From Reticulitermes speratus (lineage: Eukaryota > Arthropoda > Insecta > Blattodea > Rhinotermitidae): a DNA stretch of 64,000 nt. Shown one piece after another: positions 41,901-53,900 of this stretch (the first letter of the stretch is position 1; each line of letters begins with the position of its first letter). A model generated the notes under the pieces. The model saw only the letters and a list, made by a program, of their open reading frames with translations. It was not told the origin of the DNA and made no database searches. The translations under genes were made by a program, and so were the position numbers. Location of the stretch: the NCBI GenBank assembly GCA_021186555.1, contig JAJKFL010000005.1, positions 44,573,635-44,637,634 on the forward strand. Direction: 5' to 3'.

Positions 41901-44900
41901 TTAAATTACCAGAAGTATTGTAGGATTTTTATGAATAGTGAACCAGGAGGAATGTGGTAGGCCGTAGTCATTGTCAGAACTTTATTCATGCCTTTATATT
42001 TAACGTGCTAACACTTGTAATTCTGTCATCATGTGTGTTGCCAAGTAGCTTGTAAATAGGAGGTGAAGATGGTAGCAGTAAACTGCAGGAGAAGGTCTGC
42101 TTGAGTTTGCCTTACAGTTTCCACCTTTGTTGGCGAATGTTTGTAACATGCCTCTAGATAGCAGCGCTGCTTATTGCCTATTGTCATTTTGTCAGTTTTA
42201 GTACTGTAGTGTAAATGTAGCTGTCTCTCCAGGACTTTTCAGGTTCTTAAGGTTAGGTGTTCTTAATGAGGTTTGTTTTTGCAGCAAAAAATATTGCACA
42301 TCAACAGAAATTGTATTGTCAGTAGATTTCATGCTACAACTTCACATATGGTGTTAGTAATCACAGCACTTCCATGTTGAAATTTCAGCAGGCTTTGTGC
42401 TGGTATTTTGATGTATGCCATCTCAACAGATGCAGTTTAATTTGTTTGAATTTTGAAAACTGTGAGAATTAATCCATGATTTCTTTGAATGTCAGGGTTA
42501 ATTTGCTGTTAGTCCCACCTAGAATATGAATTTTATATGTCCCACATGTGAGTCAGTCATATTATTGTTTAGCCATTGTGTGCAGGGAATTCACTTGATG
42601 TTTGAGAGTTCAGATCAACAGTCAGAAAATTTGTTTTGTGCACAGTCTTTACAGTGAAGTGTTTCAAATAGTGTGGCATGAATTTGTGATCGATTTACAG
42701 AGATGAGACATTGAAATGTTCAGAGCTGACAGTGAAGCTAGAACCAGCATTCCTGGCAGGACTGCGGTGTGTCCAGCCAACCATTAGAGCCAAGTTCTTT
42801 GAGGTGTTCGATGCTAGCATGAAACGAAGGCTTCATGATCGTCTGATGTACATCACCTGTTCGCAGAACTGGGAACCTATGGGACCACACTATTGGATCA
42901 AACAGTGCATTGAGCTGCTTGTTGTCACTGCATGTTCCAGTAAGATACTTTGTTACTGATTGGGGAAGTACAATACATTATAACTGGTCATAGTACAAGG
43001 GTTGCTTATGGGCTGATATAGGCAATTTGTGGTCTGTGTTTGAAACACACTTCACATCAGTATCAGTAAGTACATATGCTTCTTCTATGTGTGATGTGTT
43101 TTTAGGTGAGTGGGGTTACTTATCAAGGATTTGGATGTTTTAAATTTGCTGGCAGTACAGGGCTAGTGCCCCCCCTCCCCCCTCTCTCTCTCTCTCCTTC
43201 TCCCTCCCTCTCTCTTTTAATTTTTTTTTAGGAAGGGGTGACAAAACTACTATTCCAAAAATCAAGTACTGTATTACTTGGAATGTGTACATGTGCTGCT
43301 AAAGGAATAGAACATTAACCTTTAAATGACTGGGTTGGTATTTAAATTTTTGTGCATTGTTTACAAAAATGTGCATATTGTTTGAACAGGAAAAGATAAA
43401 ATTATGAAATAAATGGCATTTTGTAGAAAATAAAACAGATTATGCAGTGTGTCTTTAAAAAATCAGTAAATTTCTTTGTTGCCTAAATGTAACAAATGAA
43501 TTTCTAGGCATGTTTTTTTACGTGCGTTCGCATGTGTGAACCTAGATCACTTAAAGGTTGATATTGTTAATACTATAATGCTTTTGTTTCTGTATGTTGA
43601 TTATTTAACACCACGTTTCAGGTCAGATAATATTGGAAATGTTGATCTGCAGGGTAGATAACATCTAAAAATAACTTCATTATGCATGTGCAGTCAGTCA
43701 GTTTTCCATTGAAAACTGCACAGTAGCAGTATCAGTGACCACTGGATGGGAAGCAGATAAGCAGGTTCCAGAGTTTATGTATTCGTGAAATACTTGTAGT
43801 AAACTGTGATGGAGTTTCCCATTGAAAACCACCACAAAGAGTCTAATGAAATATGTTTGTACCTAGCTTTACATTCGTTTGATGATGATTTGTGTGCGTG
43901 TGCGTGCATGTGTGTCCGCGTGCGTGCTTGAGTGCACCCCAAAATCTTGTCCCTAAAAATCACTTGATAAAGAACTGTGCCACTGGTTACTTAGATGTGA
44001 CATAACTTTTCAGATACAACAATACGAATGTCGTCAGATGCCAATCTGTTACCTGGTATTACATCAGTGATAAACATGGCTGACTCAGCAGAAAAGGACA
44101 GTTTTGTCAATTTGATGAAGGTGAAAGAGGAACCAAGTGACATTCCAGATGGACTGGATTCCCAGGAGAAAGTGGTGTGTATCAGCACGTCTGTTCCCCA
44201 AGTATTTGGCCTCACTGCTTCCAGTTCATAATCTTCTTTTCAGCTCTCTACTCTTTGTATAAACGTATCTAGTTGACATATAATATTTGAATGAACAAAA
44301 AAAAACACCAGATATTTACAGGCATCAGACTGTGGTCTTCTGACGTGTGATGCTGTGTAGATTGGTAGGTAGTTTCCAATATTTTGGAGAAGTCTGCTCA
44401 TCGAGGCAGCGGGTTGCTATGAAATGTCTTTTTATTAACCCATTCGTGCTGAACGTTGACCATAGTGGATGTGCAGTGGGTGTCTAAAAGTGCCAAACAC
44501 ACTTAAAGTCATCACCCAATAACATGCAAATAAATGGCAGCAATTTAAATTCTTGTCACTTTCAGAGCACTCTGGGCATTTAATTCTGCTACAGAAGGGT
44601 TAAACTACACAGGGTAATGCCTCAGAAGGCTGCAGTCTTAATATTCACAGATATGTAATTCTGTTTGTAGAAGTTTGTTGTGTATGTGTGTATTATTTAT
44701 TTATTTATCTATCTATGCTGTATCTACTGCTGAAGTTGTATAGTGTTAAATGAGGTATGACTGGTTGAATATGAATGATGAATTGGTAGGAAGTGTTTGT
44801 AGTATATTCCTGTTACTGTCCAGCCAAGCTATGAGTTGTATGTGAAGCTCCAACCTAGATCAAAGCTGTTGGACTGGTCCCACTTTCACAGAGATAATGA

Positions 44901-47900
44901 TAGGTGAGTGTGTATCGTGATGATTGGCAGGTAAAAACCAAAGTACTGTGACAGAAAACTGTCCAAATTCCATGTTCTGTGTAACAAGTTTCACTTGCTT
45001 TGCATAGCCACCTGCAGTGAGAAGCTGGTGCCCTACTGGCTCAGCTTTCACTTGACCAACAATTATGTTTAATGTCATACAGTATGGAGCAATGTAATTT
45101 GTAATCTTCATCATGGTTAGTTTTCAAGAAGGCTCTGCTTCCTCAAGTTACTTAGATAGTTAGATAGATAGTCTTTTTTTCTCTCTCTCTATCTCTCTCT
45201 TTCTGTTTGTTTGTACAACACTGCCTAAATTCTCGAACCAACCATTGCAGAATGTTACTACCTGTTTGTTATGTAATGTGTAGGATGATCTCGATATGGA
45301 CCTCCATAGTGTTGGATCAGTGGACCAGAAAGTTGAAGAGCACCCAACAAGTCGGACCCGCAAGGCTGCTCTGGCACACCTTATCATCCGCCAGTCGAAA
45401 GTGATGGAGTCTATCCGATCCACAAGAATAGTTCAGTTCCTATTTGCCACCGCCCAGCTGTGTCACATGGACACAGCACTAGCTGAGAGAGTGTGGTTAG
45501 ACTGTTTCCCTCGCCTCTGGAGCATCCTCTCAGAGAAACAGCAGAGCGTGAGTAATTCAAATATCATCATCACCACCACACCCCCCCCCCCCCATTCCCT
45601 GCATTATTTTCGTACCTTCACCTGGATTGAGGAAATAAATGCCCTGAAATATTACCATTGCACCATGCATGTAACCCTTTCAGTACCAATACACTGGTTG
45701 AGCCAGCGAATGAAATGCACCACTATCCAGTCTGGATGTTACCCAGAAGCTTATTTTCTGTTGATGTAATTTATATATATATTTATATGTTTAGAGATGG
45801 TGTGACCATGCAGAACATTTCATTACAAGCCCTTCTGCTCCTTGGCTTGGGCACAGATATCTGCTGTGATATTCAGTTTTAGAACACATTTTTTGCATAT
45901 ATGCTCATTTGTATAAAATATGTAACTCTATAATACAATTTTATATGTTGCATCATATGCTGTGTACATAATATATACTTGTGCACAGTGCAGAAATAAA
46001 TATGTATAAAAACCGAACTTTTGGTTAGAAAATGTGAAGGTAAGAGACCATTCAGAAGACCTAGATAGAGGATAATATGAAAATGGAACTTCAAGAAGTG
46101 GTATGGCAGGGTAAGGACTGAATTCAGCTGACTCACGATAGGGACCAGTGGTGGACTGTTGTGAACATGATAATGAACCTTCAGTTTTGTAAAATGTTGG
46201 GAATTTACTGAACATCTGAGTGAGTCTTAGCTTCTCCAGAAAGCTGTGCATCATGGATTTATTTATTTATTCATTTATTTATGTAGTTTGTTTGTTTGTC
46301 AGTCAGTCGGTCGGTTGGTCTATTGGCTGGTCCATATGTCATTTGGTTGGTCAGTGTCGGTTAGTGAGCTAGTCTGTTGGTCAATTATTCGGTTAGTTAT
46401 ACTCCTTTTTTCATACAGAATCATTTGATTCTTCACATGTTTTATCTTTAACTCATGATTTGAAGGTGACTTCTTGGCATGCTTTTTTAACATTCTGTAG
46501 GTAATTTTACATAATAGAGTCTGTTAGCGACACAATTGACAGTTTCTGATACTGTAACCTCAGCAGAAATTTTCTGATAAGAATGGAACTGTATTTTCAG
46601 ACACTGTTAGCAGAAATGGTGCCCTTTGTATGCAGTGGAGCTCATGTTATTCAAAAGGACTGCCATCCCAGTGCTCTCAACACTTTCATTGAGGCTATGT
46701 CCCACTGCAACCCACCCATCCCCATCAAACCGTAAGTGCAGTAGTTATATCCTTACGTGTGTGTTATGCAAATTTGGATGTCAGAGTAGTGAACTATTAT
46801 TCTATTTGTTTACAGAGTCCTCATGAAATACTTGGGGAAGTCACACAATCTTTGGCATCGTATGACACTGAACCTTGAACAATTGGCATTTGAACATGGA
46901 AACAACAGCCAGCTTAAGTCAAAGCGTGATATTAGTGATTGCTATGAGTTTGAACCAGTAGTATCACCCCAGCAGGTGAGCCAAACTAGACTTTCTTGTT
47001 GTCGTGTTATTGCTTCATTAGATTTCTTCACCTAACCCTTTTTGTGTTGAGACTAAAAGACAGTACAGTGAAACCTCTGTTGATCATTACTTTCATTATT
47101 TTCTCGAAAACAATCATTCCAGGAATATTGTGGGTCAGGACTGGGAATTTTGAACACTGATGTGGGAAAACGGCACTTCAAGGAATGATGCATCTGATAT
47201 AATAGTGCATTGTTCATATGGGCGATTTTTCCGGACTGGAAGGAATGAACGATAATTGCAGGAAAGTGATGCATACAGGAATGATGTATGGAGGTTTCAC
47301 TGTATATGCAACTGCTTGCTAAGTGTAACATCTTTCCACATTGTTGCCTAGTTTTCTTGTAACAAGTGGGGTCAGTTCAGTATGCTCCAGCAGACTGTAA
47401 GTGTTGTAGTTTTGCTGTGCTGTTCTGTTAGGTGATATCTTTTAATATCATATTTCCCCAAATATTAGATAGGAATTTTTCCAAATTTTCTGAAAAATGG
47501 ATGCTCACCTCATAATCACACAAAGATTTGTATTTTCCTGAAAATTTAAGATTGTGAAGGTGAGGTGATTGTATATTTGTGTAAATGCAGTAGTTTATGG
47601 TTTACCTTTATCTGGGAATAGGGGATTGTAAATTACCTGGTATTGTGAGGTTGGCAGCCAGAGTTTAAATGGGGAATAATGGCATTAGTATTGATGAACT
47701 GCAATAGATGGCTAACTGGTCTATGCAGATGTATCATTTCAGCAGTACAGTGCATGGCCACTAAAGATTAATACTGGTTTTATAAATCATGCAGATGAAC
47801 AAGTTCTTAGAACCAGAGTTATATTATACATTGCAGTGCTGTTGCCACACAAGTAATTGTCTATTCTTAAGATGGGGCAGATCATAGCAGCGGTTTATGT

Positions 47901-50900
47901 GGTGGTGAGGAACATGCATTCCTATTGCAGGAGATTCTGGACTCACTGTCGGATATGTACTCCTTGCTGTGTGAGGAGGATATGTGGAGTGGACTATGGC
48001 AGAAACACGCACGTTACCGGGAGACAAATGTGGCCATTGCTTATGAACAGCAGGGCTTCTTTGAGCAGTCACAAGGGGCATATGAGGTGGCAATGAGCAA
48101 AGTCCACAATGACTACAGTTCGAGTCCTGCCCCTGGAAGTGTACGCAGTGAACTGAGGCTGTGGGAAGAACACTGGATCAGGCAAGTGATTTGTACTTTA
48201 CTGAATTACAAACTTCTAATGTCTGTTGCATTCTTTGCATATGGGGAATTATTTCAGTACAAAGCCTCTTGGAAATTTAAAGAAGGAGAATATGTAATAC
48301 AGAGGGTCTCCAATATGTGTCTCAGTTATATATGTTTCCCTTCTCTTGTACTGTTGTATCTTGCAATGTAATGCAGACCATTGCAAATGTGTGTGTGTGT
48401 GTGTGTGTGTGTCTGTGCTGTCTTAGCATCTGTTCCAGCACCATTTCTGATTTTTCTCCCTCCTAATCTGTTGTGTAGTACATGGTGTTAAACGTAAGTG
48501 GTGTCAGATTTATCATAAAGTACCATATATAAAATTCTTACCCTGAAAAAAGGCCCCAGTGTGTTTCATTTTGATATAAATTTCACTTTTCCGGCACACA
48601 GCAAGGACCCCCCCCCCCCCCCCCCCCATTAAAGTAGATTTGTTAACTGCCTGCACTGTCTCAGTATTTTGTCCATTATTGGGCTTTCAAATTAGTATTG
48701 TCAAGGCTTTGGGTCTGTCATGCAGGAGTCTGTTCATCTGTTAGCAGTTCAGAGTATTTTGTTTGCTTCCTAAGATCAGAAAGACTAAAACATTGAAAAT
48801 ATACTTAAAAGTAAATACATACTAATACATAGTTTTACCAGTTGTTTTACGTCACTGTGAAACTTAGTCTTCGACTAAGCAAAGAACATAGACTGAGGCT
48901 GATGAAGAAAATATTCTGACATAATTAAGACAAAATAACAGAATTTGAGAAAATTGTGTAGAAGTGTAGAACTGTTAGGTTGATTAAAGAATGGTAAAGC
49001 TGGACAGGATATATACTGTGCATATTGAAAGAAGGAAGGTGCTTACATAATTTCATTTGCAATGCATCACAGGAGAATACCAGTTAGGTGACTGAGGCAT
49101 ACACAAGAAAATAATCCATCTTTAAGAAATAAGTCATGAGGCTGTATATTGAATTGAACTGTTTCAAGATATATTCACTGGCAGGCATTTATGAATGTGG
49201 TAACTAACCTTTGTTTTAAATGTTATTGATCACAAAGACAACCATTAACTGTGGAAGTACAGGGTCTGTATTTTATCTGACAACTATCCTTGGTCACTTC
49301 CTGACATGCATGTGTGGTTGACTGAGTGCACTACATTAACCATTTCATGCTATGCTGAATGTCTGCTGCAGTTGACACACTGTGTGCAGTTAAAAAGCCA
49401 GAGTCAGCTGAAGTTATTGCCAAGAACGTGCACAGTAATGAAGGTCATTTAAATTTGCATCTTCTTCAGTGTACCCCCAGGCATTTAATTCGGGCACAAA
49501 AGGGTTTATGCGATAAATGAGCCAATAAGGAGTAGCAGCTGATATTTGTCAGATAAAATAATGAACCTATAGATTGTGGATCATGCAGTTACTTGGTATT
49601 ATTGTGCTTATAGATGTTCAAAGGAGCTGAACCAGTGGGACCTGCTGCTGGACTATGCACGTGACAAGAATATTCACAACCCATTCTTGATACTAGAGAT
49701 TGCATGGCGAGTTCCTGACTGGAACCTCATGAAAGAGGCACTGAGTCAGGTAGAGACCAGCTGTCCCAAGGAAATGATGTGGAAGGTGAGTAGGTTTATG
49801 TTCCAGACAGTAAGCGGAATTTCTGTGAGACAGAAGGTGAGTAGGTGATGTACCAGTCATTTGATGGAATTTGTATAAAGCAGAAGGTGAACAGGTGATT
49901 TACCATTGAGTGATTGGGATGTCTGTGTAGTGAATGATGAACAGGTGATGTACTAATGGATGGGATTTTTGTGAGGTGATGTAGCACATTTCTGATGATT
50001 TTTTTAAGACTTTGGCAAATTACCTATACAACCTAGTAAGTCATAAATGTCATGTTAGTGAAGATGCAAGTCTTCTGGGATATGATGCTATGCTGATCGG
50101 ACTGACATGGCGTCATAGCACAGAAGACTTGAATCTTCATCAACACCACTGAGAATACCTCATATCTGGCAATGTAATGTCACATGATATCTCATTAACC
50201 TTTTGGAGCTGGAATTCAGTGCCCAATGCACTCTGCAAAAGACTGGGGTTTAAATGGCCTACCCTTACTTTTCATTTTGTTGCCCAACAACTGTAGTGGT
50301 CATGTGGCTTCCTCAGCATTCCAGTGCGCAATGACTGTAGTAATTTGGCGCCAAAGGGTTAATGTTTCCATAAATCAGGTCCAAGATTCTCAGTCAATGA
50401 ATGTATGAACAGTCATGTAGTATGCTAGTAGAAATGCCTGTCATAATTACAGCCAGTTTTGAGAGTAGGGTGTCTCTGATAAGGGCTCTCCTTCATACAT
50501 CACATCCATTTTTCTCATACAGTTCTTGGTGGCAGTTATTTCAGTATAACCATTACATCTGATGTGGGCCAAATGAAAACACAAATTTCTTTGCATTGGT
50601 TTTAATTCTAAGCTGTCTGGGCTTTTATTGACCCCATGTATCAGGCACATGAGGTAGCTGTTCGGCCTTTCACTGAACCTGCATGTCAGGCCTGTCACAC
50701 TTTGAGTTAAGGTAAGATTTGAATTTTTGTTTTATGCATTGTCAGAAATACAACCAAGCAGCTTTGATATTAGCATTTAGATATAATCCATTGTGTACCT
50801 ACTCAGCTAAAACATGCCTCAGAAGTTAAAATGTGTGAAGCATTATATTGTACTTCAGGTGAACCTGTATCGTGGCTTCCTTGCGATATGCCACCCAGAG

Positions 50901-53900
50901 GACCCACACCTGTCTGTGGTGGATCGGTATGTGGAGCTGTCCAGTGGACTGTGCATGAGAGAATGGCGCAGACTGCCTCACATTGTGTCACACATCCATC
51001 TGCCTCTGCTGCAGGCTGCACAACAGGTAGGCCTACCGTGGCTTGTAACATAGATTAAAGATTTCACACTGTTGTCACCGTGCATTTCTATGAATTAAAA
51101 TAAATAATAGACCAACAAATGCACTGTTAACTACTTTAATGTAGTATTCGTCTTTGTATCACCCTACACGTGTTTCGGACTCAAAGTCCATCTTCATGGG
51201 GTCTCAATACGATCAGAAGCTACTAAAGCAAGCGCAGTTTGCGCTTGCTTTAGTGATACAAAGACGAATACTACATTAAAGTAGTTAACAGTGCATTTGT
51301 TGGTCTATTATTTATTTTAATAGATTAAAGAGTTTGGGAGTCCAGGGTTACATGAAGTGAAGGTGATGTGCTGGTCATTGGGTGGGATTTCGGTGAGGTA
51401 GAGTGAGAGGAAGTAATGTACTGAGCAGTCAGTGGGCGTGATTTATGTGAGGTGGAATGTGAGCAGGTGTTGTATTGGTGGGTGGGATTTGTGTTAAGTG
51501 GAATGCGATTGGGGTCATCAGAGAAATGGCAGGATTCGCAATACACAGTACACTGAGCCAAATGTGGAAATCCAAGCATTAGTGTGTTTGCTTCCGTGGC
51601 TATCAGAAATACAGCAGAACCACTTAACCATGCACTCCACAAGTCGGTGAAGTAATAACAGACATAGGTTCTCCCTTCCTTTGCTGCACTGTTGATGGGT
51701 GGCCTTCATGATTTTGCTGTGCACAAGTAGAATTTCAATTGTATATGTTTAATATCAACTAATTTCACATTTAATAATTACAGTGATATTGCAATATCTT
51801 GCTGCATGGAATATGTACAACATCAGAATTTCATTTATGAATCTCATTTTATGGTAAGTTGTGGTTCATGTGATAGTTACCTCTTTGTCACTTGACTCCT
51901 TCTTCCATTCCACCTCTCTTGTTTCTCCTTCCTCTTCTCACTGTTCCTGCTCTTGTTTTTTTTTTCTGTATCGCCGTTCCTCCTTTGGTACTAATTCACT
52001 CTTGTTCACCTCTTTCTTAGCTGCTTTTTCTTCTTCCTTAATGACATATCACAGTATCCATTGTTTGACACATGCAATAGACTGTGATTCATGTGCCATG
52101 TTGCAGATTATGGAGCTGCAGGAGGCAGCGCAGATCCACCAGGCACTACAGCATGGGCGCAGTAATTCACTGCATGACATGAAAGCTACCATAAAGACAT
52201 GGCGCAACCGCCTTCCTGTGATTGCTGACGACTTGAGCCATTGGAGTGACATCTTCACATGGCGACAACACCACTACACCTTCATAGCCTCACACTTTAA
52301 CTCACAGCATGATCAGACTGTCAATAGCACGCTTGGTGTCCATGCCTCCGCTCAGGTGGGTCGTAACTTGACCTAGTCCCAGCTAGAAATGGTGTGCTAT
52401 GTTTATGGTATTACTCATTCCAATAAGATTAGTACTTAAGTAGATGATGGGCATCTAGTCCTATGCCTGTTCTGATTTATTGTACAAAATTAATTATGAG
52501 GTCAAGATGCACTGAAATTAAAAGGCAGCACCAATAAGAAGGTTTTTATTCTTCAGCTATTCTAACAGCAGACCCAGCAGCTGATACATGATTCTGAGCC
52601 CAGTGCACACATCTGTCATCCTCACAGTCAAAAACTTTTAGAGGTTTAGGAAGTATACAGGGCAGTAATGTGTGAGACAGAGGTTTATATGGCAGTGGTT
52701 ACGAAGACTGCTGTCATCAGGATGTGATGCCATGAAGTCGGTGGAAATTGACCAGTGTTTTGGAGGAACCCACTGCCTCCATCTTGCATGCTGTAGTATG
52801 GTCTTTAGGACAACGCAAGTTCTCGGAGTGAATAAATTATACTGTAGGTGTTGGTGTGGCAGTCATGCTCTAGACTTGTATTGAGGAGATGCCTGCTTTG
52901 AGTGTTTGTCATGTCATCAGATATCTCGACTGAAGTTCCCTGTGGTCTTGCATAGTGCTCCAGGAATTCCAGAATAGTGTGTTGGTTAGGGCATGATGCC
53001 TTCCATCCAAATCCTTTCCAGTTCATATAGTGTGAGTTACTGATAACGTCATAAAATAAACCAAAATAAATAAATTAACTTCAGAATTTATTCTCACAGT
53101 CGTATCATGTGCCTAATTTTTGTTTCTTCTTGTTTCCAGATATTTAAACCATGTTTTCTTTTGCCTTACTAACTGATTGTTGTGATTGTGTATGGTAGGC
53201 CATCATCCACTTTGGCAAGATCGCCCGAAAGCACAATCTGCCAGGGGTGTGTCTGGACTCACTGTGCCGAATTTATACAATTCCAAGTCTCCCAATAGTG
53301 GACTGTTTTCAGAAGGTGCGTCAGCAGGTGAAGTGCTATCTGCAGATGGCAACAGTGGTTGATAAGAATGAGCTGCAAAAGGTGAGTTTTACTGAAACTT
53401 GTGAAACACTGATGTCACTTCCATTGCCAGTATTGAACAGCTTAATGTGAACTTACATGTTAGGTAACCATTTGGCATCTCAGCTGGATTACCATCTAGT
53501 TCACGGCTTTCCTCAGTCTGACTAGGTGAACTTTGGGGCTGTACCTTAAATAGTGCCATTACTATGTCATTTCGTACTTTCACCTACTTCGCATTTGTAA
53601 TTGTCTTTCCATCCCATTCAGTACTTCATAACTTTTGCATTTAGCACATCATTGTCTCCTTCAATACTCATTTAAATGGCCCCCTCTGTGCCCTTGCAGC
53701 TGCTGTGTCAGTAGGTCCTATTGTTACACTGTTATCCCATTTTAGATATTCTTTGGTGTATATTGATAAATAAAATTTATTCTTTGGTCAAACAGAGACA
53801 CAGAAGAACTCTAGGCATGCTGTCTGTTGATTATATGTTGACATAGGAACACAGTCTAAATGAGACCTTTAGAATGTTTCAGAGACATGTTGCAGCCATT

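Larger units (their letters stand above)
40712..42700. other. Intron 39
   Basis: A 36-bp minisatellite (40885-41335) and a TATTG microsatellite (41578-41615). 42010-42270 is similar in wording to 31340-31450 (an unidentified repeat). The rest is unassigned. Confidence 0.55.
44175..45283. other. Intron 41
   Basis: Family A half-copy (44330-44410), TTAA MITE family E (44439-44599), and short tracts. A false exon candidate at 44824-44903 was rejected. Confidence 0.55.
48182..49613. other. Intron 45 (GC-AG)
   Basis: (GT)n at 48391-48412, poly-C20 at 48608-48627, TTAA MITE family E copy 2 at 49340-49504; the rest is unassigned. Confidence 0.65.

Noticed and set aside
44824..44903. Exon-like segment ([18 protein letters not shown]) with CAG acceptor and GTGAGT donor in intron 41
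   Set aside because: 80 nt would break the phase between exons 41 and 42, and the peptide has no counterpart in TRRAP.
44820..44910. Extra acidic-linker exon to match the longer vertebrate protein
   Set aside because: The direct exon 41-42 join gives a plausible insect-type sequence in phase.
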